The translations under genes and the position numbers were made by a program. From Rhabditoides inermis (taxonomy: Eukaryota > Nematoda > Chromadorea > Rhabditida > Rhabditidae): DNA of 64,000 nucleotides. Under the pieces are notes generated by a model, which had not been told where the DNA came from, made no database searches, and saw only the letters and a list, made by a program, of their open reading frames with translations. Every line of letters starts with the position of its first letter. Position 1 is the stretch's first letter. Where the stretch lies: positions 496,001-560,000 of the forward strand of contig CAWZYM010000139.1 of the NCBI GenBank assembly GCA_963966185.1. Direction: 5' to 3'. Positions 21,188-34,600 of the stretch are shown here, in pieces.

Positions 21188-22280
21188 CAAAATGTATAAT
21201 TTGAATGCGATTAGAAGACCCAGTTGCAGTTGTGTAAAACTCTCACAAGTGCTTGTGAATGAAAAGTTATCGTTCATTTCTCTCTTTCTCCCCCTCTCTC
21301 CCTCTCTTCTCTTGCCCCAGTCTCCTCGCTACCAAGGGCAAGAGCACCATGTATTTTGAAACGTGAGCACACAACGGTCCTGTATATGGGCAGGAGTCAA
21401 GCTTCAGATAGCTACAACCGATCCTAGATCGGTCGTCGAATATACACAGACAGAAAACATCGATTTTCGTTACGAAAAAGCCCATTTTTTTTCAGACAAT
21501 TCGGGTTTTTCAAAAGGAAACTTTGAATGCGAACAGAAGACCCAGTTGCGGTTGTGTATAACTCTCACAAGTGCTTTTGAATGAATATGTTATCGTTCAT
21601 CTCTCTCTTTCTCCCCCTCTCTCCCTCTCTTCTCTTGCCCCAGTCTCCTCGCTACCAAGGGCGAGAGCACCATGTATTTTGAAACGTGAGCACACAACGG
21701 TCCTGTATCTTCGCAGGAGTCAAGCTTCAAATAGATACAACTGATCCTAGATCGGTCGTCGAATATGCACAGACAGAACACCTCGATCTACCTTTACGAA
21801 GAAGACCATTGTTTATTGTATTTCAGACATTTCGGGTTTTTTTCAAAAAGTATATTTTGAATGCGAATAGAAGACCCAGTTGCAGTTGTGTATAACTCTC
21901 ACAAGTGCTTGTGAATGAAAAGTTATTGTTCATTTCTCTCTTTCTCCCCTCTCTCCCTCTCTTCTCTTGCCCCAGTCTCCTCGCTACCAAGGGCAAGAGC
22001 ACCATGTATTTTGAAACGTGAGCACACAACGGTCCTGTAACTTTGCAGAAGTCAAGCTTCAGATGGCTACAACCGATCCTAGAACGGTCGTCGATTGTGC
22101 ACAGACAGAAAACATCGATTTTCGTTACGAAAAAGCCCATTGTTTTTCTCAGACATTTCGGGTTTTTCAAAATGTATAATTTGAATGCGAATAGAAGACC
22201 CAGTTGCAGTTGTGTAAAACTCTCACAAGTGCTTGTGAATGAAAAACTTATCGTTCATCTTTCTCTTTCTCCCCCTCTCT
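20837..22280 (+). repeat. four-monomer module recurring five times
   Basis: A module containing an A/B hybrid monomer, a CTGGGCAGG-type or similar monomer, an AAATAGATACAACTGATCC monomer and a CAGATGGCTACAACC monomer occurs here. It recurs starting near 26030, 28320, 35535 and 43388 (anchor 21111 in this copy). Offsets between successive copies are about 4919, 2290, 7215 and 7853 bp. All copies share the unusual TCGATTATGC or TCGATTGTGC state in the last monomer. Confidence 0.8.
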
Positions 22281-25200
22281 CCCTCTCTTCCCTTGCCCCA
22301 GTCTCCTCGCTACCAAGGGCGAGAGCACCATGTATTTTGAAACGTGAGCACACAACGGTCCTGTATCTTCGCAGGAGTCAAGCTTCAGATAGCTACAACC
22401 GATCCTAGATCGGTCGTCGAATATGCACAGACAGAACACCTCGATCTACCTTTACGAAGAAGACCATTGTTAATTGTATTTCAGACATTTCGGGTTTTTC
22501 AAAAAGTATATTTTGAATGCGAATAGAAGACCCAGTTGCAGTTGTGTATAACTCTCACAAGTGCTTGTGAATGAAAAGTTATCGTTCATCTCTCTCTTTC
22601 TCCCCCTCTTTCCCTCTCTTCTCTTGCCCCAGTCTCCTCGCTACCAAGGGCAAGAGCACCATGTATTTTGAAACGTGAGCACACAACGGTCCTGTATCTT
22701 GGCAGGAGTCAAGCTTCAGATAGCTACAACCGATCCTAGATCGGTCGTCGAATATGCACAGACAGAAAACATCGATTTTCGTTACGAAAAAGCCCATTGT
22801 TTTTTCAGACAATTCGGGTTTTTCAAAAGGAAACTTTGAATGCGAATAGAAGACCCAGTTGCAGTTGTGTATAACTCTCACAAGTGCTTTTGAATGAAAA
22901 AGTTATCGTTCATCTCTCTCTTTCTCCCCCTCTCTCCCTCTCTTCCCTTGCCCCAGTCTCCTCGCTACCAAGGGCGAGAGCACCATGTATTTTGAAACGT
23001 GAGCACACAACGGTCCTGTATCTTTGCAGGAGTCAAGCTTCAGATAGCTACAACCGATCCTGGATCGGTCGTCGAATATGCATAGACAGAACACCTCGAT
23101 CTACCTTTACGAAGAAGACCATTGTTTATTGTATTTCAGACATTTCGGGTTTTTCAAAATGTATAATTTGAATGCGAATAGAAGACCCAGTTGCAGTTGT
23201 GTAAAACTCTCACAAGTGCTTTTGAATGAAAAAGTTATCGTTCATCTCTCTCTTTCTCCCCCTCTCTCCCTCTCTTCTCTTGCCCCAGCCTCCTCGCTAC
23301 CAAGGGCGAGAGCACCATGTATTTTGAAACGTGAGCACACAACGGTCCTGTTTCTTCGCAGGAGTCAAGCTCCAGAGAGATACAACCGATCCTAGATCGG
23401 TCGTCGAATATGCACAGACAGAACACATCGGTTTTCGTTACGAAAAAGCCCATTGTTTTTTTTCAGACATTTCGGTTTTTCTAAAAAGTATAATTTGAAT
23501 GCGAATAGAAGACCCAATTGCAGTTGTGTGAAACTCTCACAAGTGCTTGTAAATGAAAAAGTTATCGTTCATCTCTCTCTTTCTCCCCCTCTCTCCCTCT
23601 CTTCCCTTGCCCCAGTCTCCTCGCTACCAAGGGCGAGAGCACCATGTATTTTGAAACGTGAGCACACAACGGTCCTGTAACTTTATAGAAGTCAAGCTTC
23701 AGATAGCTACAACCGATCCTAGATTGGTCGTCGAATATGCACAGACAGAACACCTCGATCTACCTTTACGAAGAAGACCATTGTTTATTGTATTTCAGAC
23801 ATTTCGGGTTTCTCAAAAAGTATAATTTGAATGCGAATAGAAGACCCAGTTGCAGTTGTGTATAACTCTCACAAGTTTTTGTGAATGGAAAAGTTATCGT
23901 TCATCTCTCTCTTTCTCCCCCTCTCTCCCTCTCTTCTCTTGCCCCAGTCTCCTCGCTACCAAGGGCTAGAGCACCATGTATTTTGAAACGTGAGCACACA
24001 ACGGTCCTGTAGCTTCGCAGGAGTCAAGATTCAGATAGCTTAAACCGATCCTAGATCGGTCGTCGAATATGCACAGACAGAAAACATCGATTTTCGTTAC
24101 GAAAAAGCCCATTGTTTTTTTCAGTCAATTCGGGTTTTTCAAAAGGATACTTTGAATGCGAATTGAAGACCCAGTTGCAGTTGTATATAACTTTCACAAG
24201 TGCTTGTGAATGAAAAAGTTATCGTTCATCTCTCTCTTTCTCCCCGTCTCTCCCTCTCTTCCCTTGCCCCAGTCTCCTCGCTACAAGGGCAAGAGCACCA
24301 TGTATTTTGAAACGTGAGCACACAACGGTCCTGTACTTCGCAGAAGTCAAGCTTCAGATAGCTACAACCGATCCTAGATCGGTCGTCGAATATGCACAGA
24401 CAGAACACCTCGAATTTCGTTACGAAAAAGCCCATTGTTTTTCTCAGACATTTCGGGTTTTTCAAAATGTATAATTTGAATGCGAATAGAAGACCCAGTT
24501 GCAGTTGTGTAAAACTCTCACAAGTGCTTGTGAATGAAAAACTTATCGTTCATCTCTCTCTTTCTCCCCCTCTCTCCCTCTTTTCTCTTGCCCCAGTCTC
24601 CTCGCTACCAAGGGCGAGAGCACCATGTATTTTGAAACGTGAGCACACAACGGTCCTGTATCTTTGCAGGAGTCAAGCTTCAGATAGCTACAACCGATCC
24701 TAGATCGGTCGTCGAATATGCACAGACAGAAAACATCGATTTTCGTTACGAAAAAGCCCATTGTTTTTTTCAGTCAATTCGGGTTTTTCAAAAGGATACT
24801 TTGAATGCGAATTGAAGACCCAGTTGCAGTTGTATATAACTTTCACAAGTGCTTGTGAATGAAAAAGTTATCGTTCATCTCTCTCTTTCTCCCCGTCTCT
24901 CCCTCTTTTCTCTTGCCCCAGTCTCCTCGCTACCAAGGGCGAGAGCACCATGTATTTTGAAACGTGAGCACACAACGGTCCTGTTTCTTCGCAGGAGTCA
25001 AGCTTCAGATAGCTACAACCGATCCTAGATCGGTCGTCGAATATGCACAGACAGAACACCTCGATCTACCTTTACGAAGAAGACCATTGTTTATTTATTT
25101 CAGACATTCCGGGTTTTTCAAAAAGTATATTTTGAATGCGAATAGAAGACCCAGTTGCAGTTGTGTATAACTCTCACAAGTGCTTGTGAATGAAAAGTTA

Positions 25201-28200
25201 TCGTTCATCTCTCTCTTTCTCCCCCTCTCTCCCTCTTTTCTCTTGCCCCAGTCTCCTCGCTACCAAGGGCGAGAGCACCATGTATTTTGAAACGTGAGCA
25301 CACAACGGTCCTGTATCTTTGCAGGAGTCAAGCTTCAGATAGCTACAACCGTTCCTAGATCGGTCGTCGAATATGCACAGACAGAACACCTCGATCTACC
25401 TTTACGAAGAAGACCATTGTTTATTGTATTTCAGACATTTCGGGTTTTTCAAAAAGTATATTTTGAATGCGAATAGAAGACCCAGTTGCAGTTGTGTATA
25501 ACTCTCACAAGTGCTTGTGAATGAAAAGTTATTGTTCATCTCTCTCTTTCTCCCCCTCTCTCCCTCTCTTCTCTTGCCCCAGTCTCCTCGCTACCAAGGG
25601 CAAGAGCACCATGTATTTTGAAACGTGAGCACACAACGGTCCTGTAACTTTGCAGGAGTCAAGCTTCAGATAGCTACAACCGATCCTAGATCGGTCGTCG
25701 AATATGCACAAACAGAAAACATCGATTTTTGTTACGAAAAAGCCCATTTTTTTCTCAGACATTTCGGGTTTTTCCAAATTGTATAATTTGAATGCGAATA
25801 GAAGACCCAGTTGCAAATGTGTATAACTCTCACAAGTGCTTTTGAATGAAAAACTTATCGTTCATCTCTCTCTTTCTCCCCCTCTCTCCCTCTCTTCCCT
25901 TGCCCCAGTCTCCTCGCTACCAAGGGCGAGAGCACCATGTATTTTGAAACGTGAGCACACAACGGTCCTGTATCTTCGCAAGAGTCAAGCTTCAGTTAGC
26001 TACAACCGATCCTAGATCGGTCGTCGAATATGCACAGACAGAACACCTCGATCTACCTTTACGAAGAAGACCATTGTTTATTGTATTTCAGACATTTCGG
26101 GTTTTTCAAAATGTATAATTTGAATGCGAATAGAAGACCCAGTTGCAGTTGTGTAAAACTCTCACAAGTGCTTGTGAATGAAAAGTTATCGTTCATTTCT
26201 CTCTTTCTCCCCCTCTCTCCCTCTCTTCTCTTGCCCCAGTCTCCTCGCTACCAAGGGCAAGAGCACCATGTATTTTGAAACGTGAGCACACAACGGTCCT
26301 GTTTCTGGGCAGGAGTCAAGCTTCAGATAGCTACAACCGATCCTAGATCGGTCGTCGAATATGCACAGACAGAAAACATCGATTTTCGTTACGAAAAAGC
26401 CCATTGTTTTTTCAGACAATTCGGGTTTTTCAAAAGGAAACTTTGAATGCGAATAGAAGACCCAGTTGCAGTTGTGTATAACTCTCACAAGTGCTTTTGA
26501 ATGAATATGTTATCGTTCATCTCTCTCTTTCTCCCCCTCTCTCCCTCTCTTCTCTTGCCCCAGTCTCCTCGCTACCAAGGGCGAGAGCACCATGTATTTT
26601 GAAACGTGAGCACACAACGGTCCTGTATCTTCGCAGGAGTCAAGCTTCAAATAGATACAACTGATCCTAGATCGGTCGTCGAATATGCACAGACAGAACA
26701 CCTCGATCTACCTTTACGAAGAAGACCATTGTTTATTGTATTTCAGACATTTCGGGTTTTTTTCAAAAAGTATATTTTGAATGCGAATAGAAGACCCAGT
26801 TGCAGTTGTGTATAACTCTCACAAGTGCTTGTGAATGAAAAGTTATTGTTCATCTCTCTCTTTCTCCCCTCTCTCCCTCTCTTCTCTTGCCCCAGTCTCC
26901 TCGCTACCAAGGGCAAGAGCACCATGTATTTTGAAACGTGAGCACACAACGGTCCTGTAACTTTGCAGAAGTCAAGCTTCAGATGGCTACAACCGATCCT
27001 AGAACGGTCGTCGATTATGCACAGACAGAAAACATCGATTTTCGTTACGAAAAAGCCCATTGTTTTTCTCAGACATTTCGGGTTTTTCAAAATGTATAAT
27101 TTGAATGCGAATAGAAGACCCAGTTGCAGTTGTGTAAAACTCTCACAAGTGCTTGTGAATGAAAAACTTATCGTTCATCTCTCTCTTTCTCCCCCTCTCT
27201 CCCTCTCTTCTCTTGCCCCAGCCTCCTCGCTACCAAGGGCGAGAGCACCATGTATTTTGAAACGTGAGCACACAACGGTCCTGTTTCTTCGCAGGAGTCA
27301 AGCTCCAGAGAGATACAACCGATCCTAGATCGGTCGTCGAATATGCACAGACAGAACACATAGGTTTTCGTTACGAAAAAGCCCATTGTTTTTTTTCAGA
27401 CATTTCGGTTTTTCTAAAAAGTATAATTTGAATGCGAATAGAAGACCCAGTTGCAGTTGTGTATAACTCTCACAAGTATTTGTGAATGGAAAAGTTATCG
27501 TTCATCTCTCTCTTTCTCCCCCTCTCTCCCTCTCTTCTCTTGCCCCAGTCTCCTCGCTACCAAGGGCTAGAGCACCATGTATTTTGAAACGTGAGCACAC
27601 AACGGTCCTGTAGCTTCGAAGGAGTCAAGATTCAGATAGTTACAACCGATCCTAGATCGGTCGTCGAATATGCACAGACAGAAAACATCGATTTTCGTTA
27701 CGAAAAAGCCCATTGTTTTTTTCAGTCAATTCGGGTTTTTCAAAAGGATACTTTGAATGCGAATTGAAGACCCAGTTGCAGTTGTATATAACTTTCACAA
27801 GTGCTTGTGAATGAAAAAGTTATCGTTCATCTCTCTCTTTCTCCCCGTCTCTCCCTCTCTTCCCTTGCCCCAGTCTCCTCGCTACAAGGGCAAGAGCACC
27901 ATGTATTTTGAAACGTGAGCACACAACGGTCCTGTATCTTCGCAAAAGTCAAGCTTCCGATAGCTACAACCGATCCTAGATCGGTCGTCGAATATGCACA
28001 GACAGAACACCTCGAATTTCGTTACGAAAAATCCCATTGTTTTTCTCAGACATTTCGGGTTTTTCAAAATGTATAATTTGAATGCGAATAGAAGACCCAG
28101 TTGCAGTTGTGTAAAACTCTCACAAGTGCTTGTGAATGAAAAACTTATCGTTCATCTCTCTCTTTCTCCCCCTCTCTCCCTCTTTTCTCTTGCCCCAGTC

Positions 28201-31200
28201 TCCTCGCTACCAAGGGCGAGAGCACCATGTATTTCGAAACGTGAGCACACAACGGTCCTGTTTCTTCGCAGGAGTCAAGCTTCAGATAGCTACAACCGAT
28301 CCTAGATCGGTCGTCGAATATGCACAGACAGAACACCTCGATCTACCTTTACGAAGAAGACCATTGTTTATTGTATTTCAGACATTTCGGGTTTTTCAAA
28401 ATGTATAATTTGAATGCGAATAGAAGACCCAGTTGCAGTTGTGTAAAACTCTCACAAGTGCTTGTGAATGAAAAGTTATCGTTCATTTCTCTCTTTCTCC
28501 CCCTCTCTCCCTCTCTTCTCTTGCCCCAGTCTCCTCGCTACCAAGGGCAAGAGCACCATGTATTTTGAAACGTGAGCACACAACGGTCCTGTATCTGGGC
28601 AGGAGTCGAGCTTCAGATAGCTACAACCGATCCTAGATCGGTCGTCGAATATGCACAGACAGAAAACATCGATTTTCGTTACGAAAAAGCCCATTGTTTT
28701 TTCAGACAATTCGGGTTTTTCAAAAGGAAACTTTGAATGCGAATAGAAGACCCAGTTGCAGTTGTGTATAACTCTCACAAGTGCTTTTGAATGAATATGT
28801 TATCGTTCATCTCTCTCTTTCTCCCCCTCTCTCCCTCTCTTCTCTTGCCCCAGTCTCCTCGCTACCAAGGGCGAGAGCACCATGTATTTTGAAACGTGAG
28901 CACACAACGGTCCTGTATCTTCGCAGGAGTCAAGCTTCAAATAGATACAACTGATCCTAGATCGGTCGTCGAATATGCACAGACAGAACACCTCGATCTA
29001 CCTTTACGAAGAAGACCATTGTTTATTGTATTTCAGACATTTCGGGTTTTTTTCAAAAAGTATATTTTGAATGCGAATAGAAGACCCAGTTGCAGTTGTG
29101 TATAACTCTCACAAGTGCTTGTGAATGAAAAGTTATTGTTCATCTCTCTCTTTCTCCCCTCTCTCCCTCTCTTCTCTTGCCCCAGTCTCCTCGCTACCAA
29201 GGGCAAGAGCACCATGTATTTTGAAACGTGAGCACACAACGGTCCTGTAACTTTGCAGAAGTCAAGCTTCAGATGGCTACAACCGATCCTAGAACGGTCG
29301 TCGATTATGCACAGACAGAAAACATCGATTTTCGTTACGAAAAAGCCCATTGTTTTTCTCAGACATTTCGGGTTTTTCAAAATGTATAATTTGAATGCGA
29401 ATAGAAGACCCAGTTGCAGTTGTGTAAAACTCTCACAAGTGCTTGTGAATGAAAAACTTATCGTTCATCTCTCTCTTTCTCCCCCTCTCTCCCTCTCTTC
29501 CCTTGCCCCAGTCTCCTCGCTACCAAGGGCGAGAGCACCATGTATTTTGAAACGTGAGCACACAACGGTCCTGTATCTTTGCAGGAGTCAAGCTTCAGAT
29601 AGCTACAACCGATCCTGGATCGGTCGTCGAATATGCATAGACAGAACACCTCGATCTACCTTTACGAAGAAGACCATTGTTTATTGTATTTCAGACATTT
29701 CGGGTTTTTCAAAATGTATAATTTGAATGCGAATAGAAGACCCAGTTGCAGTTGTGTATAACTCTCACAAGTGCTTTTGAATGAAAAAGTTATCGTTCAT
29801 CTCTCTCTTTCTCCCCCTCTCTCCCTCTCTTCTCTTGCCCCAGCCTCCTCGCTACCAAGGGCGAGAGCACCATGTATTTTGAAACGTGAGCACACAACGG
29901 TCCTGTTTCTTCGCAGGAGTCAAGCTTCAGATAGCTACAACCGATCCTAGATCGGTCGTCGAATATGCACAGACAGAACACATCGGTTTTCGTTACGAAA
30001 AAGCCCATTGTTTTTTTTCAGACATTTCGGTTTTTCTAAAAAGTATAATTTGAATGCGAATAGAAGACCCAATTGCAGTTGTGTGAAACTCTCACAAATG
30101 CTTGTAAATGAAAAAGTTAGCGTTCATCTCTCTCTTTCTCCCCCTCTCTTCCTCTCTTCCCTTGCCCCAGTCTCCTCGCTACCAAGGGCGAGAGCACCAT
30201 GTATTTTGAAACGTGAGCACACAACGGTCCTGTAACTTTATAGAAGTCAAGCTTCAGATAGCTACAACCGATCCTAGATTGGTCGTCGAATATGCACAGA
30301 CAGAACACCTCGATCTACCTTTACGAAGAAGACCATTGTTTATTGTATTTCAGACATTTCGGGTTTCTCAAAAAGTATAATTTGAATGCGAATAGAAGAC
30401 CCAGTTGCAGTTGTGTATAACTCTCACAAGTATTTGTGAATGGAAAAGTTATCGTTCATCTCTCTCTTTCTCCCCCTCTCTCCCTCTCTTCTCTTGCCCC
30501 AGTCTCCTCGCTACCAAGGGCTAGAGCACCATGTATTTTGAAACGTGAGCACACAACGGTCCTGTATCTTCGCAGGAGTCAAGTTTCAGATAGCTACAAC
30601 CGATCCTAGATCGGTCGTCGAATATGCACAGACAGAAAACATCGATTTTCGTTACGAAAAAGCCCATTGTTTTTTTCAGTCAATTCGGGTTTTTCAAAAG
30701 GATACTTTGAATGCGAATTGAAGACCCAGTTGCAGTTGTATATAACTTTCACAAGTGCTTGTGAATGAAAAAGTTATCGTTCATCTCTCTCTTTCTCCCC
30801 GTCTCTCCCTCTCTTCTCTTGCCCCAGTCTCCTCGCTACAAGGGCAAGAGCACCATGTATTTTGAAACGTGAGCACACAACGGTCCTGTATCTTAGCAGG
30901 AGTCAAGCTTCAGATAGCTACAACCGATCCTAGATCGGTCGTCGAATATGCACAGACAGAAAACCTCGATCTACCTTTACGAAGAAGACCATTGTTTTTC
31001 TCAGACATTTCGGGTTTTTCAAAATGTATAATTTGAATGCGAATAGAAGACCTAGTTGCAGTTGTGTATAACTCTCACAAGTGCTTTTGAATGAAAAAGT
31101 TATCGTTCATCTCTCTCTTTCTCCCCCTCTCTACCTCTCTTCTCTTGCCCCAGTCTTCTCGCTACCAAGGGCGAGAGCACCATGTATTTTGAAACGTGAG

Positions 31201-31634
31201 CACACAACGGTCCTGTTTCTTCGCAGGAGTCAAGCTCCAGAGAGATACAACCGATCCTAGATCGGTCGTCGAATATGCACAGACAGAACACATCGGTTTT
31301 CGTTACGAAAAAGCCCATTGTTTTTTTTCAGACATTTCGGTTTTTCTAAAAAGTATAATTTGAATGCGAATAGAAGACCCAATTGCAGTTGTGTGAAACT
31401 CTCACAAGTGCTTGTAAATGAAAAAGTTATCGTTCATCTCTCTCTTTCTCCCCCTCTCTCCCTCTCTTCCCTTGCCCCAGTCTCCTCGCTACCAAGGGCG
31501 AGAGCACCATGTATTTTGAAACGTGAGCACACAACGGTCCTGTAACTTTATAGAAGTCAAGCTTCAGATAGCTACAACCGATCCTAGATTGGTCGTCGAA
31601 TATGCACAGACAGAACACCTCGATCTACCTTTAC

Positions 31635-34600
31635 GAAGAAGACCATTGTTTATTGTATTTCAGACATTTCGGGTTTCTCAAAAAGTATAATTTGAATGCG
31701 AATAGAAGACCCAGTTGCAGTTGTGTATAACTCTCACAAGTGCTTTTGAATGAAAAAGTTATCGTTCATCTCTCTCTTTCTCCCCCTCTCTCCCTCTCTT
31801 CTCTTGCCCCAGCCTCCTCGCTACCAAGGGCGAGAGCACCATGTATTTTGAAACGTGAGCACACAACGGTCCTGTAACTTTGCAGAAGTCAAGCTCCAGA
31901 GAGATACAACCGATCCTAGATCGGTCGTCGAATATGCACAGACAGAACACATCGGTTTTCGTTACGAAAAAGCCCATTGTTTTTTTTTTTCAGACATTTC
32001 GGTTTTTCTAAAAAGTATAATTTGAATGCGAATAGAAGACCCAATTGCAGTTGTGTGAAACTCTCACAAGTGCTTGTAAATGAAAAAGTTATCGTTCATC
32101 TCTCTCTTTCTCCCCCTCTCTCCCTCTCTTCCCTTGCCCCAGTCTCCTCGCTACCAAGGGCGAGAGCACCATGTATTTTGAAACGTGAGCACACAACGGT
32201 CCTGTAACTTTATAGAAGTCAAGCTTCAGATAGCTACAACCGATCCTAGATTGGTCGTCGAATATGCACAGACAGAACACCTCGATCTACCTTTACGAAG
32301 AAGACCATTGTTTATTGTATTTCAGACATTTCGGGTTTCTCAAAAAGTATAATTTGAATGCGAATAGAAGATCCAGTTGCAGTTGTGTATAACTCTCACA
32401 AGTATTTGTGAATGGAAAAGTTATCGTTCATCTCTCTCTTTCTCCCCTCTCTCCCTCTCTTCTCTTGCCCCAGTCTCCTCGCTACCAAGGGCTAGAGCAC
32501 CATGTATTTTGAAACGTGAGCACACAACGGTCCTGTAGCTTTGCAGGAGTCAAGCTTCAGATAGCTACAACCGATCCTAGATCGGTCGTCGAATATGCAC
32601 AGACAGAAAACATCGATTTTCGTTACGAAAAAGCCCATTGTTTTTTTCAGTCAATTCGGGTTTTTCAAAAGGATACTTTGAATGCGAATTGAAGACCCAG
32701 TTGCAGTTGTATATAACTTTCACAAGTGCTTGTGAATGAAAAAGTTATCGTTCATCTCTCTCTTTCTCCCCGTCTCTCCCTCTCTTCCCTTGCCCCAGTC
32801 TCCTCGCTACAAGGGCAAGAGCACCATGTATTTTGAAACGTGAGCACACAACGGTCCTGTATCTTCGCAGAAGTCAAGCTTCAGATAGCTACAACCGATC
32901 CTAGATCGGTCGTCGAATATGCACAGACAGAACACCTCGAATTTCGTTACGAAAAAGCCCATTGTTTTTCTCAGACATTTCGGGTTTTTCAAAATGTATA
33001 ATTTGAATGCGAATAGAAGACCCAGTTGCAGTTGTGTATAATTCTCACAAGTGCTTTTGAATGAAAAAGTTATCGTTCATCTCTCTCTTTCTCCCCCTCT
33101 CTCCCTCTCTTCTCTTGCCCCAGTCTCCTCGCTACCAAGGGCGAGAGCACCATGTATTTTGAAACGTGAGCACACAACGGTCCTGTATCTTTGCAGGAGT
33201 CAAGTTTTAAATAGATACAACCGATCCTAGATCGGTCGTCGAATATGCACAGACAGAACACATCGATTTTCGTTACGAAAAAGCCCAATGTTTTTTTCAG
33301 ACATTTCGGTTTTTCTAAAAAGTATAAATTGAATGCGAATAGAAATCCCAATTGCAGTTGTGTATGACTCTCACAAGTGCTTGTGAATTAAAAAGTTATC
33401 GTTCATCTCTCTCTTTCTCCCCTTCTCTCCCTCTCTTCCCTTGCCCCAGTCTCCTCGCTACCAAGGGCGAGAGCACCATGTAATTTGAAACGTGAGCACA
33501 CAACGGTCCTGTATCTTCGCAGGAGTCAAGCTTCAGATAGCTACAACCGATCCTAGATCGGTCGTCGAATATGCACAGACAGAACACCTCGATCTACCTT
33601 TACGAAAAAGCCCAATGTTTTTTTTCAGACATTTCGGTTTTTCTAAAAAGTATAATTTGAATGCGAATAGAAGATCCAATTGCAGTTGTGTATAACTCTC
33701 ACAAGTGCTTGTGAATGAAAAGTTATCGTTCATCTCTCTCTCTTTCTCCCCCTCTCTCCCTCTCTTCTCTTGCCCCAGTCTCCTCGCTACCAAGGGCAAG
33801 AGCACCATGTATTTTGAAACGTGAGCACACAACGGTCCTGTATCTTCGCAGGAGTCAAGCTTCAGATAGCTACAACCGATCCTAGATCGGTCGTCGAATA
33901 TGCACAGACAGAACACCTCGATTTACGTTAGGAAGAAGCCCACTTTTTTCTTCAGACATTTCGGGTTTTTCTGAAAGTATAATTTTAATGCAAATAGAAG
34001 ACCCAGTTGCAGTTGTGTCCAACTCTCACAAGTGCTTGTGAATGAAAAAGTTATCGTTTATCTCTCTCTTTCTCCCCCTCTCTACCTCTCTTCTCTTGCC
34101 CCAGTCTTCTCGCTACCAAGGGCAAGAGCACCATGTATTTTGAAACGTGAGCACACAACGGTCCTGTATCTTGGCAGGAGTCAAGCTTCAGATAGCTACA
34201 ACCGATCCTAGATCGGTCGTCGAATATGCACAGACAGAAAACATCGATTTTCGTTACGAAAAAGCCCATTGTTTTTTCAGACAATTCGGGTTTTTCAAAA
34301 GGAAACTTTGAATGCGAATAGAAGACCCAGTTGCAGTTGTGTATAACTCTCACAAGTGCTTTTGAATGAAAAAGTTATCGTTCATCTCTCTCTTTCTCCC
34401 CCTCTCTCCCTCTCTTCTCTTGCCCCAGCCTCCTCGCTACCAAGGGCGAGAGCACCATGTATTTTGAAACGTGAGCACACAACGGTCCTGTTTCTTCGCA
34501 GGAGTCAAGCTCCAGAGAGATACAACCGATCCTAGATCGGTCGTCGAATATGCACAGACAGAACACATAGGTTTTCGTTACGAAAAAGCCCATTGTTTTT